Source: Burkholderiaceae bacterium (GTDB lineage Bacteria > Pseudomonadota > Gammaproteobacteria > Burkholderiales > Burkholderiaceae_C). Taken from it: a stretch of 33,627 bases of DNA. The stretch covers positions 1 to 33,627 of the forward strand of contig JANJVX010000172.1 in the NCBI GenBank assembly GCA_024709845.1, read 5' to 3'. Below the pieces are notes generated by a model that was given only the letters and a program-made list of their open reading frames with translations, was not told where the DNA came from and ran no database searches. Of the stretch, positions 19,659 to 29,278 are shown in pieces (position 1 is the first letter of the stretch; every line of letters starts with the position of its first letter). The position numbers and the translations under genes are program-made.

Positions 19659-20520
19659 AAGAAGGCTCCCCCTCGGGCCGGGTCTTGAAGCGCTTGTGCA
19701 CCCAGTAGTATTGGCCGGGCATGCGGTCGATGGCGGCCTGCAGCTCGCGGTTCATGCGCGCCGTGTCGGCCTCCACGTCTTCGGTGGGAAAGTGCTCCCA
19801 CGCCGGGGTGATCTCGGCCACGTAGCCCGTGGGCGTCATGCGCGTGTACATGCCCACCACCTTCGCGCGGCCCAGCCGCGCGAAGCGCGACAGCGAGGGC
19901 ACGGTGGCCGCCTGCACACCATAGAACGGCACGAAGATCGACTCCCCCGCACCAAAGTCCATGTCGGGCAGCAGGTACAGCAGCCCGCCCTTGCGCAGGT
20001 TGGAGATGATGGGTTTGACCCCGTCGGCCCGGTTGAGCATGCGCACATCGCCAAAACGCTGGCGCCCCGCCATGAACCAGGCATCCACGGCCGGATCGGG
20101 ATGGGTGGAAAAAATCGAGGTGAACGCGCGCGTGGTGCGCAAGGGCAGCGCCAGGCCACCGGCGTCCATGCCGTAGAAATGCGGCGCGAAGATGATGGTG
20201 GGCGTGTCGCCTTCCAGTTCCTCCAGCGCGCCCTGCAGCTGCACCCGCCGCAGCACCACCTCGCGCGGCGCGGCCCACAGCCAACCGCGGTCCAGCCAGG
20301 TCTGGCAGAACACCACGAAGGTCTCGCGCGCCCAGGCCCGGCGCTGCGCGGGCGTGGCCTGCGGAAAGCACCGCTCCAGGTTGCGCAGCGCGACCTTGCG
20401 GCGTGGCGCGGCCAGCACGAACAGCGCACGGCCGATCAGCCAGCCCATGGCGCGCAGCACCGGCAGCGGCAGGCGCGCAAGCACCTGCCGCATGAACCAC
20501 ACCCCCAGGCGCGCGGTCAT
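19648..20520 (-). CDS. Lipid A biosynthesis lauroyl/myristoyl acyltransferase family protein (LpxL/HtrB-like)
   Basis: From ATG 20520: MTARLGVWFMRQVLARLPLPVLRAMGWLIGRALF...RKVALRNLERCFPQATPAQRRAWARETF...FAPHFYGMDAGG (HX4D); overlaps next gene. Confidence 0.92.
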   Translation of the reverse strand: MTARLGVWFMRQVLARLPLPVLRAMGWLIGRALFVLAAPRRKVALRNLERCFPQATPAQRRAWARETFVVFCQTWLDRGWLWAAPREVVLRRVQLQGALEELEGDTPTIIFAPHFYGMDAGGLALPLRTTRAFTSIFSTHPDPAVDAWFMAGRQRFGDVRMLNRADGVKPIISNLRKGGLLYLLPDMDFGAGESIFVPFYGVQAATVPSLSRFARLGRAKVVGMYTRMTPTGYVAEITPAWEHFPTEDVEADTARMNRELQAAIDRMPGQYYWVHKRFKTRPEGEPSFYQ

Positions 20521-21365
20521 GCGGCACCTCCGGCGGACGCCTCGACACGCGGCTGCTTGTAGCGCGCATAGCCCCACAGGTACTGCTGCGGGCATTGGCG
20601 GATCACATGTTCCATCGCCTGGTTGATCTGCAGCACGGCGGCCTCCAAGGTGTCGGCGAGGGGGGTGGGCAGGGGCTCCAGGCAAACCACGTAGCCCCGT
20701 CCCCACGACAGGCGCTCGGCGCGCACCAGCAGCACCATGGCTCCGGTCTGCTGCGCCAGGCGCACGGCCAGAGTCATGGTGTAAGCATCGCGGCCAAAAA
20801 ACGGCGCCCACAGGCCCTGCCCCTCGGGCGGCACCTGGTCGGGCAGCAGGCCCACGGCCTCGCCCCGGCGCAGCGCCTTGATCATCTGGCGCACACCGGC
20901 CAGGGTGGTCGGCACCGCAGTCATGCCGGGGCGGTTGCGCGCGGTTTCCATCACCTTGGCCAGCCAGGGCTGCCGTGCGGGACGGTAGAGCACGGTGATC
21001 GGGCCGTGCGTGGCACTCCAGCGCTGCGCCACGGCCTGCGCCGACAACTCGAAGCAGCCCAGGTGCGGCGTGAGAAACACGATGCCACGCCCGGCTGCAT
21101 AGGCTTGCTCCACGCAGGCCTCGCCCACCAGCCGGTAGGGCGGCGTAGCCCCCAGCCACAGGCGTGGCAACTCCGCCACCATGCGCCCGGCGTGGGCCAC
21201 GGCATCGCGCACCTGCGCGAAGCGGTAGCCCGCCAGCGCGGCGTTCTCGACGAAGCGGCGCCGGTAGGTGGGCGAGCCCAGGAAGGCCGTCCAGCCCATG
21301 GCAAAACCCAGGGGGTGCAGCAACCACAGCGGAAGAATGGAGAAAAACCGGAACACAATAGGCAT
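20517..21365 (-). CDS. Second lipid A acyltransferase family protein (LpxL/HtrB-like)
   Basis: 282 aa; FLTPHLGCFELSAQ (HX4E), LYRPARQPWLAKVMETARNR, GLLPDQVPPEGQGLWAPFFGRDAYTMTLAVRLA. Confidence 0.92.
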   Translation of the reverse strand: MPIVFRFFSILPLWLLHPLGFAMGWTAFLGSPTYRRRFVENAALAGYRFAQVRDAVAHAGRMVAELPRLWLGATPPYRLVGEACVEQAYAAGRGIVFLTPHLGCFELSAQAVAQRWSATHGPITVLYRPARQPWLAKVMETARNRPGMTAVPTTLAGVRQMIKALRRGEAVGLLPDQVPPEGQGLWAPFFGRDAYTMTLAVRLAQQTGAMVLLVRAERLSWGRGYVVCLEPLPTPLADTLEAAVLQINQAMEHVIRQCPQQYLWGYARYKQPRVEASAGGAA

Positions 21366-21430
21366 TAAAATGAACAGGTCGCTGAGTTAAATGAGCAACT
21401 TGCAGGGCGACGGTAAATAAATCTGCTAAA

Positions 21431-21467
21431 GCGTTCGCCAAAGCTCCCAAGGCTTCGGGCAACGCCC
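21431..21467 (+). promoter_or_regulatory. Structured 5' leader of metK (candidate cis-regulatory RNA)
   Basis: Stem GCGTT-(C)-GCC-(A)-AAGC...GCTT-CG-GGC-AACGC (21431-21465) competing with alternative GGGC-AAC-GCCC (21457-21467); lies between divergent genes just upstream of the metK RBS (AGGAG). Confidence 0.4.
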
Positions 21468-21497
21468 AAAAATGCCGGAACACAGGAGTTTATTCAA

Positions 21498-22679
21498 ATG
21501 GCGAACGACTTTCTCTTCACATCGGAATCCGTCTCTGAAGGCCACCCCGACAAGGTGGCCGACCAGATCTCCGACGCGATCCTCGACGCGATCTTCACCC
21601 AGGACCCGCGTTCCCGCGTCGCCGCCGAAACGCTGTGCAACACCGGTCTGGTAGTGCTGGCGGGCGAGATCACCACCAACGCCCACGTCGACTACATCCA
21701 GGTGGCGCGCGACACCATCAAGCGCATTGGCTACGACAATACCGAGTACGGCATCGACTACAAAGGCTGCGCCGTGCTCGTGGCCTACGACAAGCAGAGC
21801 AACGACATCGCCCAGGGCGTGGACCATGCGTCCGACGACCACCTCAACACCGGCGCGGGCGACCAGGGCCTGATGTTCGGCTACGCCTGCGACGAGACGC
21901 CCGAGCTGATGCCCGCGCCCATCTACTACGCGCACCGCCTCGTCGAGCGCCAGGCCCAGTTGCGCAAGGACGGCCGCATGCCCTTCCTGCGCCCCGACGC
22001 CAAGAGCCAGGTGACCATGCGCTACGTGGACGGCAAACCCCACAGCATCGACACCGTGGTGCTCTCCAGCCAGCACAGCCCCGAGATGAGCGATGGCCAC
22101 CACATGAAGCCCGCCTTCATCGAGGCCGTGATCGAGGACATCATCAAGCCCGTGCTGCCCAAGGACTGGATCACGGCCGACACCAAGTACCTCATCAACC
22201 CCACGGGGCGTTTCGTCATCGGCGGTCCGCAGGGCGACTGCGGCCTCACCGGCCGCAAGATCATCGTGGACACCTACGGCGGCGCCTGCCCGCACGGCGG
22301 CGGCGCGTTCTCGGGCAAGGACCCGACCAAGGTGGACCGCTCGGCCGCCTACGCCGCGCGCTACGTGGCCAAGAACATCGTGGCCGCCGGTCTGGCGCGC
22401 CAGTGCCAGATCCAGGTGGCCTACGCCATCGGAGTGGCCCGGCCCATGAACGTGACGGTCTACACCGAAGGCACGGGCGTGATCCCCGACCACGAAATCG
22501 CCAAGCTGGTGCAGGAACACTTCGACCTGCGCCCCAAGGGCATCATCCAGATGCTCGACCTGCTGCGCCCCATCTACAGCAAGACCGCCGCCTACGGCCA
22601 CTTCGGCCGCGAGGAACCCGAATTCACCTGGGAACGTACCGACAAAGCTGCAGCATTGCGTGCTGCAGCCGGGCTGTAA
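21498..22679 (+). CDS. metK: S-adenosylmethionine synthetase
   Basis: 393 aa; [85 protein letters not shown]. Confidence 0.98.
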   Translation: MANDFLFTSESVSEGHPDKVADQISDAILDAIFTQDPRSRVAAETLCNTGLVVLAGEITTNAHVDYIQVARDTIKRIGYDNTEYGIDYKGCAVLVAYDKQSNDIAQGVDHASDDHLNTGAGDQGLMFGYACDETPELMPAPIYYAHRLVERQAQLRKDGRMPFLRPDAKSQVTMRYVDGKPHSIDTVVLSSQHSPEMSDGHHMKPAFIEAVIEDIIKPVLPKDWITADTKYLINPTGRFVIGGPQGDCGLTGRKIIVDTYGGACPHGGGAFSGKDPTKVDRSAAYAARYVAKNIVAAGLARQCQIQVAYAIGVARPMNVTVYTEGTGVIPDHEIAKLVQEHFDLRPKGIIQMLDLLRPIYSKTAAYGHFGREEPEFTWERTDKAAALRAAAGL

Positions 22680-22715
22680 GCCCGCCCACCGTACGCAGCG
22701 CATGTACGCACAAAC

Positions 22716-22747
22716 AAAAGCCGCAGCGCCCACGCGTTGCGGCTTTT
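22716..22747 (+). terminator. Rho-independent terminator of metK
   Basis: AAAAGCCGCAgcg-cccacg-cgtTGCGGCTTTT stem with T-rich 3' side. Confidence 0.85.
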
Positions 22748-23078
22748 CTATTGATGCTTCTCGCCTCACCCTTGCGGCGCGCTCCGCCGCCCACCACGCA
22801 CACGTGCTGACTGGCGTGTGAAAAGCCTCCCGGTAGCATTCCTGCACACGGCAAACAACCACCACCAGACTGAAGCACGTCCGTCTTTCAGCCCTGATTT
22901 CGCTGACCGCTGGCGCCCTGCCTCAGCGGTGTGGCTGCAGGCACAGCAGGCACTGCTCGGGGTGTTCCTGGTAATCGCTGTGGGTGTTGTCATGCCAGCC
23001 GTCATCGGGTCGGGTGCTGTACGCAAGGCACTCAAGCAAGCGTGCACTCCGCCACGCCCCTCAACCCCGGAGCCTCCC

Positions 23079-23150
23079 ATGACCCGGAACATCTTTGAAG
23101 CCCTGCGTGAAAGCCATGAGCGCCAGCCGAAAAGCAGAAAACCACGCTGA
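23079..23150 (+). pseudogene. Possible truncated remnant of a hemerythrin/HHE-domain protein gene
   Basis: MTRNIFEALRESHERQPKSRKPR*: first ~16 residues look like the N-terminus of hemerythrin-domain proteins (IFEALRESHERQ), then stops. Confidence 0.4.
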
Positions 23151-23226
23151 CCGCCAGTGACCCGACAGACTGCGACGAGGCCAAGGCCACGACAGCCGGA
23201 GCTTCGTCAACCCGCTTCCTGCACCG

Positions 23227-24468
23227 TCAAGCGGCCTCCTGCGCCTGCACCACACAGTTGCGCCCCTGCGATTTGGCCACGTACAGCGCCGCATCCGCGC
23301 GCTTGATGAGCGCATGGCTGTCTTCCTTGTGGTCCCAGGTGGCCACGCCAAAGCTGGCGCTGACATGGCCCACCGCGTCGAACGGCACCCCGGCAATGCG
23401 CGCACGCACCGCCTCGGCCATGGCCATGGCGGCGTCCACCGGCGTTTCCTTGAGCAGGAGGATGAATTCCTCGCCCCCAAACCGCGCCGCGCAGTCGGAC
23501 GAACGCAGCAGCTCGCGCACGCGCAGCGCCGTGCTCTTGAGCACCACATCCCCCGAGTCATGCCCGAAGGTGTCGTTGATGCGCTTGAAGAAGTCGATAT
23601 CGAACATCACGACCGACAGACTGCCCTTCTTGATGCGGGCCTCGGCCATCTCGGCCTCCAGCCTTTCAAAAAAGCGGCGGCGGTTGACCAGGTCGGTCAG
23701 AAAATCCTTGGTGGCCAAGTCTTCGAGCTTGCGGTTGAGCCGGGCCATGGGCTCGATCACCAGGGACGACAACGACAGATTGAGCACGACAAACAGCGCG
23801 GCAAAGCTGCCCACCAGCGCGGTCATCACGGTGTTGAAGGTCTGGCGCGCCTTCTCCAGCGGGAAATACATCGGCACCTTCACCACCTGGATGCCCACGG
23901 TCTCGTTCATGCTCCAGCCGAAACCGTTCTGGTCGCCGTACACCTTGAGCATGGTGGGTGGCGCCACCTGCGGCGTGCTGTGGCACGCCAGACACTGGGC
24001 CTGCTTGATGGTGATGGGACGGGCCACATACAGGGCGCGGTGCATGCCCTCGCCCACCTCGCCGGTCACCTCCTTCTTGAGGTCGGCCCGGCCTTCGCGG
24101 AAGTCGCTGATGATGCGCTCCTCCCACTCATTAGCGCGGTCGCGCAGGTTGGTGGGGTTGAGCACCGCCTCCTTGTACTCGTAGCCCGGAAACCGGTTCT
24201 GCAGGCGGCGCAGCGTCTCGGTCGCAGCGTAGGCGGGCACCGTCTGCGGCAGAAACTTCTCGGCCAGCGTCACGTCCAGGTGGGGCTTGACGAGCTCGGT
24301 CGTGTAGTCCCGGATCGCCATGGCCGCGTGCATCATGATCTGCGAGTTGTGCTGCACCTCCTCAATGGCCGACTGCTGCAGAAAGCGGTGCACATAGAGC
24401 CCCGCACCGGCCGCCGCCGCGAGCAGAACGGCGGCCAGCACCAGATTGAATTTGAGCCGCAAAGACAT
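23227..24468 (-). CDS. Diguanylate cyclase with N-terminal periplasmic DUF3365 (Tll0287-like) c-type heme domain
   Basis: 413 aa; N-terminal TM, ARPITIKQAQCLACHSTP (CxxCH), second TM, GGDEF domain with RFGGEEF active site and RxxD I-site (RSSD) five residues upstream. Confidence 0.93.
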   Translation of the reverse strand: MSLRLKFNLVLAAVLLAAAAGAGLYVHRFLQQSAIEEVQHNSQIMMHAAMAIRDYTTELVKPHLDVTLAEKFLPQTVPAYAATETLRRLQNRFPGYEYKEAVLNPTNLRDRANEWEERIISDFREGRADLKKEVTGEVGEGMHRALYVARPITIKQAQCLACHSTPQVAPPTMLKVYGDQNGFGWSMNETVGIQVVKVPMYFPLEKARQTFNTVMTALVGSFAALFVVLNLSLSSLVIEPMARLNRKLEDLATKDFLTDLVNRRRFFERLEAEMAEARIKKGSLSVVMFDIDFFKRINDTFGHDSGDVVLKSTALRVRELLRSSDCAARFGGEEFILLLKETPVDAAMAMAEAVRARIAGVPFDAVGHVSASFGVATWDHKEDSHALIKRADAALYVAKSQGRNCVVQAQEAA

Positions 24469-24707
24469 GGATCTCCCTCAGGCTGGCATGTTGTTGGCGG
24501 TGCGGCGGCGGCCATACCGGCCCCACCTGCGTGCGCTCGCTGTGCACGGGGCACAAAGTGTGCGTTTGTGCCAGATTTCAGGGCAGCGGTCCAATGTTTT
24601 GTGCGCCGCGCGGTCCCCACCGGTCCTGCACGCCGTCGCCCCTCTGCCACCATGGCGACCCATCGGCGCGCGGCACGTGCAAACCCCGGTCACGGTAAAA
24701 TTACTAC

Positions 24708-24763
24708 TAAAAAGATAGCTGCTTGCGCTTTATAGTAAAGCGATAGAGGCCAAAAACACTCAA
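24708..24763 (+). repeat. Dispersed palindromic intergenic repeat, copy D
   Basis: CTAAAAAGATAGCTGCTTGCGCTTTATAGTAAAGCGATAGAGGCCAAAAACA aligns with the other three copies. Confidence 0.85.
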
Positions 24764-24786
24764 AACCCTACCGCTATCGGAGACCC

Positions 24787-25845
24787 ATGGTCGATACCGC
24801 CATCTACATCGGGCGTTTTGAGCCCGTACACAACGGTCACATGGCCCTGCTGCAGCGGGCGCTGGACAGCGCCCGGCAGGTCATCGTGGTGGTGGGCTCG
24901 GCCTGGCAGGCGCGCTCACCCAAGAACCCCTTCAGCTGGCAAGAGCGCGAGTCCATGCTGCGCGCTGCGCTGCCCGAAACCGACCGCAGCCGCGTGCAGG
25001 TGCTGCCGATGCGTGACTACTACAACGAAGCCGTCTGGGTGCAGGCCGTGCGCCAAGGCGTCGCGCGCCTGACCGCGCCCGGCGCGCGCATCGCGCTGGT
25101 GGGCCACTTCAAGGACGCCAGCAGCAGCTACCTGCGCAGTTTCCCCGGCTGGGACCTGATGGACATGGAGCGCCAGGGCGGCATCGACGCCACCACCATC
25201 CGCGATGCCTATTTCGGCGCGGCAACCGAACCCGCCGCCGCGCTGGCCCCGCTGGCGCACGCCATGCCCGCCAACGTTCTGGATTTTTTGCGTGGTTTCG
25301 CGCAGCACCCCGACTGCGCCCGGCTGCGGGAGGAATGGCACATGCTGCGCAGCTACCGCGCCGCCTGGGCTACCGCCCCCTACCCCCCCGTGTTCGTGAC
25401 GGTGGACGCCCTGCTGCGCTGCCAGGGCCATGTGCTGCTGATCCGCCGCGCCCGCGCGCCCGGCCAGGGCCTGTGGGCCCTGCCCGGCGGCTTCCTGGAG
25501 CCGCGCGACACGCTGTGGCAGTCCTGCCTGCGCGAACTGGCCGAGGAAACCGGCTGTGCACTGCCCGAGGCCACATTGCGCGCCGCCCTGCGCCAGGTGG
25601 CCGTGTTCGACCACCCGGACCGCAGCCAGCGCGGCCGCACCATCACGCACACGCATTTCTTCGACCTGGAAAACACCGCTCTGCCCCCCGTACAGGGCGG
25701 CGACGACGCCCTGCATGCCCAATGGATCGCACAGGACCACCTGGCGGCGATGGAAGACCAGTTCTTCGAAGACCATTTCCACATGCTGGACCAGTTCCTG
25801 CAGATTTCCGGCCCGGCCATCGCCGCGCCAGGGCCGCAGCCCTGA
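24787..25845 (+). CDS. Bifunctional nicotinamide-nucleotide adenylyltransferase / Nudix hydrolase
   Basis: 352 aa; NMNAT GRFEPVHNGHMALLQRAL and N-terminal Rossmann region; C-terminal Nudix box GGFLEPRDTLWQSCLRELAEETGC. Confidence 0.93.
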   Translation: MVDTAIYIGRFEPVHNGHMALLQRALDSARQVIVVVGSAWQARSPKNPFSWQERESMLRAALPETDRSRVQVLPMRDYYNEAVWVQAVRQGVARLTAPGARIALVGHFKDASSSYLRSFPGWDLMDMERQGGIDATTIRDAYFGAATEPAAALAPLAHAMPANVLDFLRGFAQHPDCARLREEWHMLRSYRAAWATAPYPPVFVTVDALLRCQGHVLLIRRARAPGQGLWALPGGFLEPRDTLWQSCLRELAEETGCALPEATLRAALRQVAVFDHPDRSQRGRTITHTHFFDLENTALPPVQGGDDALHAQWIAQDHLAAMEDQFFEDHFHMLDQFLQISGPAIAAPGPQP

Positions 25846-25890
25846 CGCAGCAAGATTCCCCGGTCGGCGGCCGGGATACCGCGCTGCCCC

Positions 25891-25918
25891 TTGAAAGCCC
25901 GGCAAATGCCCTTATGAT
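25891..25918 (+). promoter_or_regulatory. groESL promoter (-35 TTGAAA, 16-nt spacer, -10 TATGAT)
   Basis: TTGAAA 25891-25896, TATGAT 25913-25918, immediately upstream of and touching CIRCE; CTTGAAA also fits a sigma-32-like -35. Confidence 0.75.
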
Positions 25919-25944
25919 TAGCACTCGCCAAAGATGAGTGCTAA
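25918..25944 (+). promoter_or_regulatory. CIRCE operator (HrcA binding site)
   Basis: TTAGCACTC-GCCAAAGAT-GAGTGCTAA: perfect 9-9-9 CIRCE. Confidence 0.98.
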
Positions 25945-26030
25945 CAACCCATCCCAAGGCTGAATTCCATGGCGTCTGGTTTCCAGGCGCGTTGAGGTGA
26001 CACCGTTTTTTGAACCCAGGAGATTTGCAT

Positions 26031-26321
26031 ATGAAACTTCGCCCCCTGCACGACCGCGTGATCGTCAAGCGCATCGAGAGCGAGACCAAGACCGCTTCGG
26101 GCATCTTCATCCCCGACAACGCCGCCGAGAAGCCCGACCAGGGTGAAGTGCTGGCCGTGGGCCCGGGCAAGAAGAACGACAAGGGCGAACTGACCGCCAT
26201 GAACGTCAAGGTCGGCGACCGCGTTCTGTTCGGCAAGTACAGCGGCCAGACCGTCAAGGTCGATGGCGACGAACTGCTGGTGATGAAGGAAGACGACCTG
26301 TTTGCGGTTGTCGAGAAGTAA
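26031..26321 (+). CDS. groES: Co-chaperonin GroES
   Basis: [46 protein letters not shown]...[18 protein letters not shown]. Confidence 0.98.
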   Translation: MKLRPLHDRVIVKRIESETKTASGIFIPDNAAEKPDQGEVLAVGPGKKNDKGELTAMNVKVGDRVLFGKYSGQTVKVDGDELLVMKEDDLFAVVEK

Positions 26322-26439
26322 TTGCTACTGCGCGGCCCACATGCGTCGTTGGGCGGTGCTCGGAATCCTCACGTACAGGAAGTACGTTGCGGTTCCTGCG
26401 CTCCGTCCGCCTAGCCTGTGAACCGCTCGCTACGCAATT
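26320..26439. repeat. ~120-bp imperfect palindromic element in the groES-groEL intergenic region
   Basis: AATTGC...GCAATT ends; central CTCACGTAC-AGGAA-GTACGTTG; arms imperfectly complementary. Confidence 0.65.
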
Positions 26440-26477
26440 CTTTTCCCGACACAGTCATCTGTTCAACGATTTTTTAG

Positions 26478-28142
<1,665 letters not shown>

Positions 28143-28190
28143 TGCCCCGGGGCGGACTCCGGTTCGCCCACGCAGAACGCACCTCCCGCA

Positions 28191-28219
28191 ACCCGCAGCA
28201 CCTGCTGCGGGTTTTTTTT
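28191..28219 (+). terminator. Rho-independent terminator of groESL
   Basis: ACCCGCAGCA-CC-TGCTGCGGGT followed by T run. Confidence 0.92.
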
Positions 28220-28282
28220 ATGCCCGGTGCCCTGCGGGGAGCCGGTATGGCCGCACCAAGGGGGGCGGACTGCTGCCAGTGA

Positions 28283-29227
28283 TCAGGCGCAGCCCCTGGC
28301 AATGCGCGCCGCCAGGCGTGCGGCCACCCTGGCGGTCAGCCCGTCTCTGTCAAACGCGGGGTTGAACTCTGCAATGTCGGCCGCCACCAGTTTGCCGCTG
28401 GCCAGCACCGCATCGACCAGGCGCTCGACGAACGCAAGCGGCATTCCCAGCGGCGCAGGTGCCGAGACCCCCGGCGCCACGCCCCCCGGCAGCACATCCA
28501 TGTCGATGGTCAGGTACACGGCGTCACACTGCGCCATGCTGCGCACCAGCGCTGCCTGCGCCTGCAGGACCGCCACCTCGCTTTGCAGGTCGTCGTCCAG
28601 CAGGTAGTGCACGCCCAGGTCATCGGCCCGGTCGAACAGCGCCTGGGTGTTGGCAAAACGGCTGATGCCGAAAACCCGGTAGTCGAAAGGGCGCCCGTGG
28701 GACGCACACCAGCCGTGAATCTGGCGGAACGGCGTGCCGGAATTGCCCTGCGCCGCCATGCGCAGATCGAAATGCGCGTCGAAGTTCACCACCAGCACAC
28801 GCTGCAACTGCGGGCGGGCACGCACGACGCCCTGGAAGGTGCCCCAGGCGACTTCATGTCCGCCACCCAGCACCAGCGGCACGCACCCCTGGGCGATGGC
28901 CTGCGCCACCCGCTGCGCCAGGGCGTCCTGCGCCGTTTCGAGCTGACCGCCGGTGCACGCCACATCCCCCGCATCCCACACCGCGGGCTCGCCCATGACC
29001 GGCAGGCCCGCCAGCGCCTTGCGCAGCATGCCCGGCCCCTCGGCCGCACCAGGCCGCCCGCCATTGCGGCGCACGCCTTCATCCACGGCAAAACCCATCA
29101 GGGCCACGCCTGCCTGGCTGTCATCGGAAAAAGGCCGCACATGCTGGTGCCAGCGGCGGCTGGGGCCGGTTTCTTCGGCGTCGACCCGGCCTTGCCAGAC
29201 AAAGGGGGAATGCACGGTGTGGTTCAT
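28283..29227 (-). CDS. hutG: Arginase/agmatinase-family hydrolase, likely N-formylglutamate-type formimidoylglutamase (HutG-like)
   Basis: GGGHEVAWGTFQG, NFDAHFDLR, TIDMDVLPGGVAPGVSAPAPLG metal-binding motifs; start 29227 (MNHTVHSPF) or 29251. Confidence 0.8.
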   Translation of the reverse strand: MNHTVHSPFVWQGRVDAEETGPSRRWHQHVRPFSDDSQAGVALMGFAVDEGVRRNGGRPGAAEGPGMLRKALAGLPVMGEPAVWDAGDVACTGGQLETAQDALAQRVAQAIAQGCVPLVLGGGHEVAWGTFQGVVRARPQLQRVLVVNFDAHFDLRMAAQGNSGTPFRQIHGWCASHGRPFDYRVFGISRFANTQALFDRADDLGVHYLLDDDLQSEVAVLQAQAALVRSMAQCDAVYLTIDMDVLPGGVAPGVSAPAPLGMPLAFVERLVDAVLASGKLVAADIAEFNPAFDRDGLTARVAARLAARIARGCA

Positions 29228-29278
29228 GAAAGCTCCAGTACGCATGTTCAACGTGACCTCGAAGGTGCACGGCGACAG

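Noticed and set aside
21426-22865. 479-aa - strand ORF
   Set aside because: Shadow ORF opposite metK; V/G/H/D-rich mirror composition.
22818-23150. 110-aa + strand ORF as an intact gene
   Set aside because: Mixed composition, no RBS evident, and only the C-terminal 23 residues resemble a known family start; treated as a remnant.
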